Below, piece after piece: positions 27,163 through 35,542 of a stretch of DNA of 64,000 bases. Each line of letters begins with the position of its first letter. Position 1 is the first letter of the stretch. The notes under the pieces were generated by a model that did not search any database, was not told the DNA's origin, and saw only the letters and a program-made list of their open reading frames with translations. The DNA is taken from NCBI RefSeq assembly GCF_002119525.1, contig NZ_CP017916.1, positions 2,356,001 through 2,420,000 of the forward strand. Direction: 5' to 3'. Source of the DNA: Vibrio syngnathi. Lineage in GTDB: Bacteria; Pseudomonadota; Gammaproteobacteria; Enterobacterales; Vibrionaceae. Made by a program: the position numbers and the translations under genes.

Positions 27163-27720
27163 TTTACACTTTCTATACGGCGCTAAGCCGCTCTTTACAT
27201 AGATATAATGCGGTCTTTCGTTTAAGGCTTCAACATAAAATCAATAGGTTAGTGAGCGAGTTAAAAAGTTAGAAGACACTGTGAGGCATAATTTCTGAAT
27301 GTGCTGAGTTTGGATAACTTTTTGTAGGGCAAACGCTCATTAACAGAATGTTTATGAGCTTCTGCTCTAAACCATAAAGGGGCAGCAGCGTGTTAGCTAA
27401 TCCGCCAGACCTGACATTACTCAAAACAGATCAATCTTTTTTGTAAATGAACGAGCTTCATTGCCCGCCGATAGTAGGCCTGCACATGCAAAATTGCAGC
27501 AGGTATGATGCCGGATACTCATCATCGCAGAGTTAAATACCAGTCGGGCTTGAGGGGACGTAAACAAGGAGTCTATAGGGTGCGAGAAGGCTTGGCTTAT
27601 ACGTCACTATGGGTTTACGTGGATTAACTCGGGGTGTGAAATAGAGGGCGTGATTGGGTCTAAATAGGGCATTGTCCCCCTTTATTGGCTGGCCGCCGTT
27701 GAAGAGGTGGCTTTGACATA
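27163..27720. other. spacer between cargo and gin operon
   Basis: About 558 nt with no credible gene. It contains AGCTAACACGCTGCTGCC on the minus strand (attC-like start), a CCTGC / GCAGG hairpin around 27480-27504, and GGATACTCATCATC near 27513, which resembles GTGATACTCATCC in the left 153-bp repeats. A 63-codon frame at 27533-27724 overlaps the ginD stop but does not look like protein. Confidence 0.5.
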
Positions 27721-28119
27721 TCAAATTTCGCTTTTTATGGCTTTGCCTGTCAGCTCCGCCAGTTGAGCCTCTAACTTACGGGCATAATCGATAAGTCTTA
27801 CTTCGCGCTCCAGCGCTGCGTCAAGCTTGGCTTTGCAGTCAGCATACGAGCCTTCGGATTCGATAGCCTTTTTCTTCATGCTGTCGAACTTGCGTTTGGC
27901 GACGGTGTTATGCCCGGCATCTTGTTCGCGTCGTGCCTGCTGGATCTTCTCAACCAACTCAGGGTGACGCTTCGGTTTGATATAGCCAGAATCAAATCCA
28001 GCTTCCTGCGACACAATCGAATTGGTGATCGGGACACCGAGAAACTTCTGGTTATTTGGCTGCCCTTTAGTCAGGCGCTCTAACGCTTCTTCACAACGAT
28101 CTAAGCCTTTACCCGCCAT
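27721..28119 (-). CDS. ginD: GinD-like small recombination accessory protein
   Basis: The ATG at 28119 with AAGGAGA 6 nt upstream gives 132 residues (MAGKGLDRCEEALERL). The start lies 11 nt inside the ginC 3' end. The N-terminal half has a helix-turn-helix-like pattern (TNSIVSQEAGFDSGYIKPKR) and the C-terminal half is a coiled coil ending in a Leu-rich helix. In GInts ginD codes for a small protein needed with GinABC for integration. The assignment rests on position and form. Confidence 0.75.
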   Translation of the reverse strand: MAGKGLDRCEEALERLTKGQPNNQKFLGVPITNSIVSQEAGFDSGYIKPKRHPELVEKIQQARREQDAGHNTVAKRKFDSMKKKAIESEGSYADCKAKLDAALEREVRLIDYARKLEAQLAELTGKAIKSEI

Positions 28120-30202
28120 TGAAGGTCTCCTTACGGTTAATTTTGTACTCACGATAATCCTCCAGCGCTCTCAGCTCCGCTGCCAGACTCTTGTATTCGC
28201 CACTGTTTTTTTCAAACTTTTTCATATCTTGTTTGATTTCCACAATCAGCGCTTCCACCTTTGACATTTTCGTGCTGGAGTCAGGGCAGGTTAAGCAGTG
28301 CCCAGCACTAACGTCTCCCAATACATAATCGTCACAGGGGGTCAGCCCGACGCAGCCACCCACTAAGTTCTCCCGGTACGTCATTTCACCCGCCGCTACT
28401 TTTCTCTCGGTTTCGGCTCTGACTTCGATGATAAATACCTCGTCATCCGGCGTGTCAGCACGCAAGCGCTCAATATAACCTCCGCGCTTACCAAATAAAC
28501 TTTCATCGCCAAGGATTAATTCGTTCATTAATTGACCCGCCTTAGCCACATGAATACCGGTTTGCACTTCGTGAATAATGTGGTGCTCCGGAAGCACATA
28601 CTCTCCAGTATCTTCATCATATACCCCGAACACCTGAGTTATTTTGTCAAAGCCGTTCGTGTAGTAGCGCGACATCCCTGCACACACATGATGATACTGT
28701 CGCCGCAGGGTGGGTAATTTAACCAACCCAGAGTTTGAGCCGTACATTGCAAGTGAACGTCGGCCTTGGTGGGAAGTCAATGGCCATATCTCTCCCACGC
28801 CAAACACAGGATTATCCATCCAGTCGCGAGAACCATCAATAGCCGAGAGAAGAGACAGGTCCTTGTCGGTAATAGTGATGTCGGATATCCAGTGACTTAT
28901 ATGACGCTTTCTAAGGTTAGGGTATGCCACCTGCCCACGCTGTGCCGAGTGGGTAATTACTGTCGGGCTGATGAAGATTTTCTGCTCTGAATAATTCACG
29001 CCACAAACAGCAGATAACCCACGGGCTATTCCCTTAACTATTGTAACTGCCCTTAGCGCCTCTTCAGGCAATAGCCAGCGAGAAACCTTTCGATAGCCAG
29101 TGAATTTGGTCGTGGTACTGATCACGTCAATCATTCGCGCCTCAACGACTACGCCGTCATCACCCTTTCTTTCGGACGTGATCTCCTCTTGCTCAACACA
29201 ATTATACTCGATGCGCAGAGCCTCCTTGTCGCGCATACCAGTGTAGATGTGAATAGTCATTTTTAACAGCGCCTGAACCTTGTGTAACCACATAGTTAAA
29301 TCCCTGACACTATTGATGTCGAATGTTTTGGCGAAACCAACTAAGCGGTATTTACTGAGAGCCTCTGGGAATGTCGGGCGGTAATGAAAATCTAATATGT
29401 CTCGCGAATGCCTTTCCTGAGTTTCCTCTGTACGCCCATAAAACGGATCAGAAAAGCGAGCTATAAACTTTTCAAGCTTCTTTATATGAGGCTCAATCAA
29501 GTCCATAGAGTCATCGAAGCGATTCAATAGAGCGACATATATATCCGGCGGTATCGGGGGGTGCTGGTTTACGGTTTTTTCTTCACTGTCAACCTCAATA
29601 TCTTCACGAACGCCCTTGGGGATCCCAATGCCGGTCTTATTTTCACCGATTGTTTCAAGGTGGGACAACAAGCCTCGAAGTAATCTGATACGCCATTCAG
29701 GTATATCTGGTTGCATGAGATATTTGGCGATCCACATCTTTGAGCTGAACACATCTCTTAGTGAAAGTGACGTCACGAATGGATTGTCGGAGATCATTTT
29801 CAGACAGAAGCAGCTCATGTGAGACAACAAGCGATAATACAAGTAGAGGGTGCCTATGGTCATGCGCCCTGTGTGCCCAGTTTGACGATAGTACATCAAC
29901 AGGAATAATATATACTTCGTCTCAGCAATCCAGACCTCTAGCGCTTGTTTCTGCTCCTCATCAAGAGCTTTGCGCCCCACCAACATGTCGAAGTTAATCA
30001 CAGGCTTATTTACCGGATCATACGGAATAAAGCTCCACTTTACCTGATGGTAAACGGCATGAGGCTCGCCCTCAGCGTCCCGACACAATACCAAGTCATT
30101 TAGGTTGTCTATACCGTCGCTACTCGAATACTCGTCAGGCATTAAAGCCGATGGTATGCCTTCCAAGGATAGTTTGAATTTCAGTATTTCATCCGTGCTC
30201 AT
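28109..30202 (-). CDS. ginC: GinC-like tyrosine recombinase
   Basis: The start is the ATG at 30202, whose ATGA overlaps the ginB stop, giving 697 residues. Recombinase signatures: Arg in HIYTGMRDKEALRIEY, HxxR in LTSHQGRRSLAMYG, and His/Tyr in YHHVCAGMSRYYTNGF. The C-terminus adds a cysteine cluster (GGCVGLTPCDDY, HCLTCPDS) that may bind zinc. It is third in a fully overlapping gin operon. Function (strand exchange in island movement) follows from family and context. Confidence 0.85.
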   Translation of the reverse strand: MSTDEILKFKLSLEGIPSALMPDEYSSSDGIDNLNDLVLCRDAEGEPHAVYHQVKWSFIPYDPVNKPVINFDMLVGRKALDEEQKQALEVWIAETKYILFLLMYYRQTGHTGRMTIGTLYLYYRLLSHMSCFCLKMISDNPFVTSLSLRDVFSSKMWIAKYLMQPDIPEWRIRLLRGLLSHLETIGENKTGIGIPKGVREDIEVDSEEKTVNQHPPIPPDIYVALLNRFDDSMDLIEPHIKKLEKFIARFSDPFYGRTEETQERHSRDILDFHYRPTFPEALSKYRLVGFAKTFDINSVRDLTMWLHKVQALLKMTIHIYTGMRDKEALRIEYNCVEQEEITSERKGDDGVVVEARMIDVISTTTKFTGYRKVSRWLLPEEALRAVTIVKGIARGLSAVCGVNYSEQKIFISPTVITHSAQRGQVAYPNLRKRHISHWISDITITDKDLSLLSAIDGSRDWMDNPVFGVGEIWPLTSHQGRRSLAMYGSNSGLVKLPTLRRQYHHVCAGMSRYYTNGFDKITQVFGVYDEDTGEYVLPEHHIIHEVQTGIHVAKAGQLMNELILGDESLFGKRGGYIERLRADTPDDEVFIIEVRAETERKVAAGEMTYRENLVGGCVGLTPCDDYVLGDVSAGHCLTCPDSSTKMSKVEALIVEIKQDMKKFEKNSGEYKSLAAELRALEDYREYKINRKETFNGG

Positions 30203-32103
30203 TGCAACCCCATTACCCTTTCTAGTCGGCGAACCTTTAACTCCCAATACGTTGACAGTTCCCCGTATTCGAAGATCTCTTCCTCTATCCTGTCAATCAT
30301 ATCGTTGATTTCGCAGGATAATCTTCGTAACCTTACAATCACCCCCTTGATGCGCAGTTCTAGCGCCTGATACACCTCATCCGCCCGCTTATAATCGGGT
30401 AGGTACTCGCGCATCATCTGTGCAACAAACAGCAGGCTTAATAGCTTGCGCACGTCTGTTTCGTCGGCATGGCAGGCATAATTAGCACAAAACAGGCACC
30501 CCTGACCCCGATTGCAATCTGGCTGAATCGGAGGGGTTTCGTCGCCTGCAACAGGGTGGTTATATTCTACACAGTGACCGGCTGCAATCTCGACGTCCTT
30601 ATATGCTGATTGCAGATCTTTTACTTTAATACGCACACTTTTTACCGACGCCCAGTATTTACCTAACTCACTCTCTTGGTCTTCCGCTGTACCCTTGCTA
30701 TAGATTTTATTTGACGTTCCCTCTCCGTGCTGCAAGCTATCTGCCACTACAACATCATCTTCGTCCGCCTTTTTCATATCATTAGTTTTCCACAGGCGCA
30801 TTTCGCCCGTAGTCAGGGTCTTGAAGTCCCCCGGCAATATGGAGCCTCGAAATTTTTCCCAGTGCACTGAGTAGAACCTTTCGGTTAATTGCTTTGGTTG
30901 ACTGTGAGGATAACGCTTGCTGAAAAACAGCCACTCGCACTCCTGACCGTCCAATATATGATCCCGTAGTTTCAGAAACTTTTTGAACAGGGTAATGCCC
31001 CTTCGACCTAATGGGTAGATTACCAGCTTACCTTTTGCGCGAAGCTTCACGCTTCCAAAGTTATTATTAAATTTCTCCTTGCGCAGCTGATAATGGGAAT
31101 CCCAAGGAATAGTCAGGAGAGTTGACGTATTTGCAGCGACTGAGAAGTTGAATAGCTGTATGTAGCAGCGCATTGCAAGCGTCGCCATCGACCAGCGCGC
31201 AGCATGGTACTTATCGCTGTTTGCTTGCGCAAGGTTATCCATGACTACCCTGTACTCTCTTGGTGGATAATACCTAGGCAGACTCTCCTTAATCGTCTTG
31301 TAATCGAATATCTTACCCGTCTCGTAATCAAAGGGATATGGTATTGAACCTCGATTACCATTATTTTCGTCGGATTGATAAGGCGTCAGAAACGGACGAA
31401 CCTTAATCGGAAATGCATACGCCGTGAAAGCCTTATATGTGATTTCCCACGGGTACGGTTTGTGGTTAATGATGCAGTCGGCGATAGTCTCAAAGGTGGT
31501 CAGAAACACATCCCTAGCATCTTCAACCTTCTTGGTTCTTGGGGCCTCTGTGCCTGATGGTGGTTTCTTTACCCTAGAGATGGAAGCATTAATGAAGCGG
31601 TAATCCTCGGGGAAGGCGTATTTAAATAGTATTCGGGCAGCCTGCTGGTCTCGAAACGCAGCGTGTGCTGTTACCAACTTATTAAGTAACCCGTCCCTGA
31701 GATGTTCAGTATACGCCCAGTATGCCGCAGTCGCAGCTTTGACAGAGCTGAGCACTTCTTCATGGCCATTCTCGTCAAACCAGCGCAGAGCCCGGTTAAA
31801 CTCATAATGCAACCCACGGATAGTGTTGTCGGTGTCCTTGGTCGAGTGGATATAATCGAGGAAGTTAAGAATAAAGGGACGACGAGACACTATCAGGCTG
31901 CCTTTATCAACCTTAAGTCCCTTAGACCATGTTTCTTTGTCGCGTGTCCCAAGCTCGCGCCTTGAATATGCGAGAGAGCCGATATCTCGTGGATTTTCAA
32001 TGGTAGCCAGCTTCACCATTACATTCTCTGGATGAATGCGTTCCAAGCCGACAAGCTCTGGATCTTGTGGTTCGATGGAGACATTACGCAAAGCAAGGGG
32101 CAT
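30199..32103 (-). CDS. ginB: GinB-like divergent tyrosine recombinase
   Basis: A 634-residue protein whose ATG overlaps the ginA stop (TAATG). The tyrosine recombinase fold is suggested by SLQHGEGTSNKIYSKG (His...Tyr), but the usual Arg and HxxR motifs are not clear, so it may be structurally needed yet catalytically divergent. A Cys/His-rich tail (CNRGQGCLFCANYACHADE) is probably a zinc site and recurs in ginC. The assignment is by position between ginA and ginC and by size. Confidence 0.78.
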   Translation of the reverse strand: MPLALRNVSIEPQDPELVGLERIHPENVMVKLATIENPRDIGSLAYSRRELGTRDKETWSKGLKVDKGSLIVSRRPFILNFLDYIHSTKDTDNTIRGLHYEFNRALRWFDENGHEEVLSSVKAATAAYWAYTEHLRDGLLNKLVTAHAAFRDQQAARILFKYAFPEDYRFINASISRVKKPPSGTEAPRTKKVEDARDVFLTTFETIADCIINHKPYPWEITYKAFTAYAFPIKVRPFLTPYQSDENNGNRGSIPYPFDYETGKIFDYKTIKESLPRYYPPREYRVVMDNLAQANSDKYHAARWSMATLAMRCYIQLFNFSVAANTSTLLTIPWDSHYQLRKEKFNNNFGSVKLRAKGKLVIYPLGRRGITLFKKFLKLRDHILDGQECEWLFFSKRYPHSQPKQLTERFYSVHWEKFRGSILPGDFKTLTTGEMRLWKTNDMKKADEDDVVVADSLQHGEGTSNKIYSKGTAEDQESELGKYWASVKSVRIKVKDLQSAYKDVEIAAGHCVEYNHPVAGDETPPIQPDCNRGQGCLFCANYACHADETDVRKLLSLLFVAQMMREYLPDYKRADEVYQALELRIKGVIVRLRRLSCEINDMIDRIEEEIFEYGELSTYWELKVRRLERVMGLQ

Positions 32104-33584
32104 TACGCGACCTCCTCGTTAATGTGCACACTGTTAAATAAGCGCTCTTCGTAACGCTCCTGTGCTTCGAGGCGAAGGTTGGTCATCTTAAACAACTGAA
32201 GGTAGTGCTCGGTGGTCTCGCGCAGCTTATGTCCGAGGCGTCTCTGGATCAGAACTATAGCATCACTCACACCCAGTTGCCCACTGTCCACCAGAGGCGT
32301 AAGAAATTTGTAAAAGCGATAAGCGTATGTTGCCCGAGTCCAATGGAAGGTGTAATCCGAAGGAAAGTGTTTAGGCTCTGCCGCCTTTATTTTCCGGGTA
32401 ACGGTCTGGAGGTAGTTACCCTCCGGCGGTGTCTTCAACTTCCGGTATAGCGGATCATCTTTTGCCATATATAACGGGTTGCCTTGATTCGACAGAAAAA
32501 CGTAAATATCATCGTCCGGCATTTCATTGTTTTCTTCTTGAAGGTCTTCAGGCCTCGGCTTTCTCGCTGCCTTGAATTTTGCAACCTTTTTTATATAATC
32601 CGCGCTATTGACGTAAATGTGGAGCCGCTCGATAAGCTCACGAGGAAAATGAATAGCGAGGACTCGGCCACCCTTGGTGTCGATACCGATAGCAGATGAG
32701 CAATTCAATCGCACTGTGCCGTACTCATCCGGCTTCCCCTGCATTAACTTGTCTACATGCTTCTTGCGCAAGGTCAGCACAGTCTGTTTACGCGCTCCCG
32801 TATCCAGCGCTACTTGGTATATCATTCGCTCAGTCGCGGTAAACTGCGTTGTCCCCAGTATAGCGCACAGCAAGTCAAACTCATCATCATACAGGGGCCT
32901 TAGATCCTCCCCCTCATCCCTGACGAAGCCCTGACGGACACTTGATGCTTGTGGCGTAACAACCATCTGGGAGCGTACCTTGACCTCTTTCGACATTACC
33001 TTGCCCCAGTTGGTCTCGAATTTGATAAATGCCCTATGGGTTTTGTCTACACGAGTTAAATCAAGCTCAATATGCGGTTGCTCGTTCAGCCACTCATAAA
33101 ATTGGTAAACGGTGGCAGTGTGCTGGTTCAGGTTGCCTGCGCTGATCCCTCTTTTCAGAAGGTGATAAAAGTAGGCATAGGAAACGCGGTGGGCTGGACG
33201 CAGTGATTTAAAGTCGAGCAGGTCATACCCATAATTAGCTTCAGTAAATAGCTTGTACTCCATCAGCTGCTTGGCTTTATGATTTAGCTGCTTAAAGGTG
33301 GCGTCGGTTTTGTTAAACAGTAACGACCATAGAAATTGATTACCATCATGCCAAGGAGTAATACCATCATCTTCCCACAGCACCGGGAAGTTATATACGG
33401 TATCATCGAAGCGAGTGACCTTAGGGCGCTTGGATTCGGAGTGAATGTAGTAAGACTCGCGTCTGTCAACGGGGCATTCGATGACGGTTTGGTTGCGACC
33501 AACGAAGTCTGGCTTTTCGGTTATAATTGAGCCGGAAGCAAAAGGAATTCGGTCTATGTATGTGATGCGGCCTGCGGCTGTCAT
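32103..33584 (-). CDS. ginA: GinA-like tyrosine recombinase
   Basis: A 493-residue protein with the complete catalytic set: first Arg in ALDTGARKQTVLTLR, HxxR in FHWTRATYAYRF, and His plus Tyr in RRLGHKLRETTEHYLQLF. It is the gene nearest the island end; its ATG is 81 nt from the junction. GATTGACA-type motifs lie inside that 81 nt, so recombinase binding and gin expression probably interfere, suggesting autoregulation (inference). Confidence 0.88.
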   Translation of the reverse strand: MTAAGRITYIDRIPFASGSIITEKPDFVGRNQTVIECPVDRRESYYIHSESKRPKVTRFDDTVYNFPVLWEDDGITPWHDGNQFLWSLLFNKTDATFKQLNHKAKQLMEYKLFTEANYGYDLLDFKSLRPAHRVSYAYFYHLLKRGISAGNLNQHTATVYQFYEWLNEQPHIELDLTRVDKTHRAFIKFETNWGKVMSKEVKVRSQMVVTPQASSVRQGFVRDEGEDLRPLYDDEFDLLCAILGTTQFTATERMIYQVALDTGARKQTVLTLRKKHVDKLMQGKPDEYGTVRLNCSSAIGIDTKGGRVLAIHFPRELIERLHIYVNSADYIKKVAKFKAARKPRPEDLQEENNEMPDDDIYVFLSNQGNPLYMAKDDPLYRKLKTPPEGNYLQTVTRKIKAAEPKHFPSDYTFHWTRATYAYRFYKFLTPLVDSGQLGVSDAIVLIQRRLGHKLRETTEHYLQLFKMTNLRLEAQERYEERLFNSVHINEEVA

Positions 33585-33597
33585 GGCTAAGTATCCC

Positions 33598-33648
33598 TGT
33601 CAATCAAGGACTGTCAAACTACTATAACTCACAGTGATGCGTCAATCC
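33598..33648 (-). repeat. right-border GATTGACA motif cluster
   Basis: TGTCAATC at 33598-33605, CTGTCAAA at 33611-33618 and GTCAATC at 33641-33647 are the left-border motif in inverse orientation. The outermost copy is about 17 nt inside the junction, close to the 21 nt on the left, so the circular form would have an inverted pair around the joined ends. Confidence 0.6.
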
Positions 33649-33664
33649 TAATAACTCACCCCGA

Positions 33665-33669
33665 ATCGA
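33665..33669. other. right island junction (attR core)
   Basis: ATCGA shared with 12107-12111; native qmcA sequence follows (codon 162 GAG, then ATT AAA GAC). Confidence 0.75.
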
Positions 33670-34114
33670 GATTAAAGACGTACAGCCACCAGCTGATCTA
33701 ACCGCGGCAATGAATGCTCAGATGAAAGCCGAACGTAACAAGCGTGCAGATATTCTAGAAGCTGAAGGGGTCAGACAAGCTGAGATCCTGAAAGCTGAAG
33801 GTCATAAGCAATCAGAAATCTTAAAAGCAGAAGGCCAAAAGCAAGCTGCAATTCTGCAAGCCGAAGCCCGTGAGCGAGCAGCAGAAGCAGAAGCGAAAGC
33901 AACTGAGATGGTATCAACAGCCATCGCACAAGGTGACATGCAAGCGGTTAATTACTTTATTGCACAAGGTTACACCGACGCACTGAAGTCGATTGGCCAA
34001 GCTGAAAACGGCAAGATAATCATGCTACCACTCGAAGCAACTGGCCTAATGGGTTCTGTTGCAGGTATCGCAGAGATGTTTGCACATAAGAATGATAAGG
34101 ATAGTAAGGACTAA
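33665..34114 (+). pseudogene. qmcA: qmcA C-terminal part
   Basis: Resumes at [15 protein letters not shown] and runs 147 codons. It carries the Ala/Glu-rich coiled coil with a repeated [13 protein letters not shown] unit (four to five times) and the C-terminal [18 protein letters not shown] SPFH tail (here [14 protein letters not shown]). An internal ATG at 33710 could start a 134-residue fragment without membrane anchor, but no promoter is seen in the island end. It precedes nfeD by 3 nt. Confidence 0.92.
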
Positions 34115-34117
34115 CTT

Positions 34118-34573
34118 ATGGTCGAATTACTAGAACAAGTAAACCACTGGCATTGGTTAGCGTTTGGTCTAGCGCTGCTAGCACTTGAGCTGATTGGAAC
34201 CGCTGGTTACTTTTTATGGATAGGCATATCTGCCATGCTCGTCGGTGCGCTATTAGGCGTACTACCGATCGGTTGGCAGATGCAATGGTTGTCCTTTGCT
34301 AGCTTCTCTCTTATCACCACTTGGTTATGGTGGAGAAGGCAGCTATCTAGTGACAAGCAGTCTGACTCTACCCGAGATCTTAATCAGCGAGAAAAACAAC
34401 TGATTGGACGAAAGACTCGCCTCTTAGAGCCGGTACAAAAAGGTAACTGCAGGATAAAGCTAGGGGATAGCTCATGGTCTGCGATCAGTACACATGATAT
34501 TGATGCGGGAGAGGAAGTTGAGATAACGGCTGTCGATGGCATTGTCCTAACGATAAGCCCGACTAAACAATAA
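34118..34573 (+). CDS. NfeD-family membrane protein (QmcA partner)
   Basis: A 151-residue protein with two to three membrane segments (about 12-68: WLAFGLALLALELIG, LWIGISAMLVGALLGVLPIG) and a C-terminal OB-fold domain (QLIGRKTRLLEPVQKGNCRIKLGDSSWSA). NfeD-like proteins are encoded next to SPFH proteins and work with them in membranes. It shares the qmcA operon, so the island is likely to reduce its expression as well (polar effect; inference). Confidence 0.9.
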   Translation: MVELLEQVNHWHWLAFGLALLALELIGTAGYFLWIGISAMLVGALLGVLPIGWQMQWLSFASFSLITTWLWWRRQLSSDKQSDSTRDLNQREKQLIGRKTRLLEPVQKGNCRIKLGDSSWSAISTHDIDAGEEVEITAVDGIVLTISPTKQ

Positions 34574-34591
34574 TCAAGCAAGCCTTCCTTC

Positions 34592-34624
34592 AAAGCCATA
34601 AGTAACCAACTTATGGCTTTTTGT
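34592..34624. terminator. nfeD / cueR convergent terminator
   Basis: AAAGCCATAAGT / ACTTATGGCTTT with a 5-nt loop and a T tail on the plus strand. The right arm contains the cueR stop codon. Confidence 0.85.
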
Positions 34625-35006
34625 CTACAAGTGAATCGATAATTGGGCAATGGCTATTTGAGTCACCAGGGCATTGTTCAACCCACTCTTTCAATGTCTT
34701 CTGAATAACCAATAAGTCTTCAATTTTTTTATTCACTTCTTCCAGTTTACTCTGCGCTTTTGCTTTAACATCGGCACTTTCGCGACATGGATTATCGGCT
34801 AATTCAACAAGCGCACGGCACTCATCAAGCGAAAAACCAGCGCTTCTCGCTTTCGCTACGATTCCGAGCTCCTTGATCTGCTTCTCACCATAAGACCGAT
34901 AACCATTTTCAGAACGTAACGGTGCAGATATCACCCCTTTGTCTTCATACAAACGAATAGACTTAGGTGATAACTGCGTGAGGCTTGCAACTTCGCTTAT
35001 GTTCAT
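34611..35006 (-). CDS. cueR: copper-responsive MerR-family regulator CueR
   Basis: A 131-residue MerR-type regulator. I place the start at the ATG beginning MNISEVASLTQL, matching CueR, rather than an upstream TTG. The winged-helix DNA-binding domain (1-70) contains SIRLYEDKG and YRSYGEKQIKELGIVAKAR, followed by a dimerisation helix. The metal loop near the C-terminus reads CPGDSNSHCP, two Cys seven residues apart as in Cu(I)-binding CueR. It normally activates copA/cueO; neither is next to it here. Confidence 0.93.
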   Translation of the reverse strand: MNISEVASLTQLSPKSIRLYEDKGVISAPLRSENGYRSYGEKQIKELGIVAKARSAGFSLDECRALVELADNPCRESADVKAKAQSKLEEVNKKIEDLLVIQKTLKEWVEQCPGDSNSHCPIIDSLVDKKP

Positions 35007-35341
35007 AATATTACTCAAGTAAATATCGCTTAAAAACTATTTAGAAACCTAAGACTATTATTCAAACATCTAGGAATGCTAGCTACCAAAACAAAACATT
35101 GAAGCAATATAATGTTCGAAAATAAAGTCTGCTGTTTATGGCTATTTTACATCAAATGATGCAAGTAGCTTAGATTTTCCAACAAACCCAAACACCAACT
35201 ATCAACAAGTTACTGATTGAAATAGCAAAATAGGCATTGGTTATTTTTCATAGGAAATTTTTTGATCTTTTGATCTTTGATAAATACCTCACGTACTGAT
35301 GAAAGTCTCTTGATTGAAGAGATTTTTAGTGAGGTGTGATT
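35007..35341. other. cueR to small-protein intergenic region
   Basis: 335 nt. It holds the cueR promoter and that of the following small gene; AT-rich, and I see no gene or clear repeat. Confidence 0.5.
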
Positions 35342-35515
35342 ATGAAATGTTATCTAGCGTTAATTTTTAGCTTAGTTTTAAGCTTCTCTGTATCCGCCCA
35401 AAATGTAGGAAGCTCTGCATCTGGGCCGATCATAAAATGTGACTTGGGAAGTAGTGTTGTAGAATATATGCCTATCGTTATATGCAAGCATAGTAATGGT
35501 AAGGTTCTACACTAA
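35342..35515 (+). CDS. small secreted protein with two mature cysteines
   Basis: A 57-residue protein. GAGGTG precedes the ATG at a good distance. The signal peptide MKCYLALIFSLVLSFSVSA is followed by a ~38-residue mature part with Cys in IIKCDLG and VICKHSN, which could form one disulphide. An intrinsic terminator follows directly. No family is recognised. A periplasmic or secreted product is inferred from the signal peptide. Confidence 0.65.
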   Translation: MKCYLALIFSLVLSFSVSAQNVGSSASGPIIKCDLGSSVVEYMPIVICKHSNGKVLH

Positions 35516-35516
35516 A

Positions 35517-35540
35517 AAAAAGGAGCCTAGGCTCCTTTCC
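35517..35540. terminator. bidirectional terminator
   Basis: Palindrome AGGAGCCTAGGCTCCT flanked by A and T runs; serves the small secreted gene and the convergent lipoprotein gene. Confidence 0.85.
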
Positions 35541-35542
35541 TT

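Larger units (their letters stand above)
12112..33664. mobile_element. GInt-type genomic island inserted in qmcA
   Basis: About 21.55 kb inserted in codon 162 of qmcA. The right border carries ginA-ginB-ginC-ginD-like genes transcribed inward, the arrangement that defines GInt islands (three large tyrosine recombinases plus one small protein, gin operon at one border). Both ends carry inverted GATTGACA-type motifs. All cargo is on the minus strand, is by eye more AT-rich than the gin operon and the core, and is separated by long non-coding spacers. No transposase, conjugation or phage structural gene is seen. Confidence 0.9.

Noticed and set aside
27533..27724. 63-codon frame overlapping the ginD stop by 4 nt
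   Set aside because: Composition (Pro/Tyr/Arg mix without pattern) is not protein-like; GInts are described with four genes, not five.
12112..33664. integrative conjugative element or prophage
   Set aside because: No relaxase, type IV secretion, capsid, tail or lysis genes; recombinases are of the gin type.
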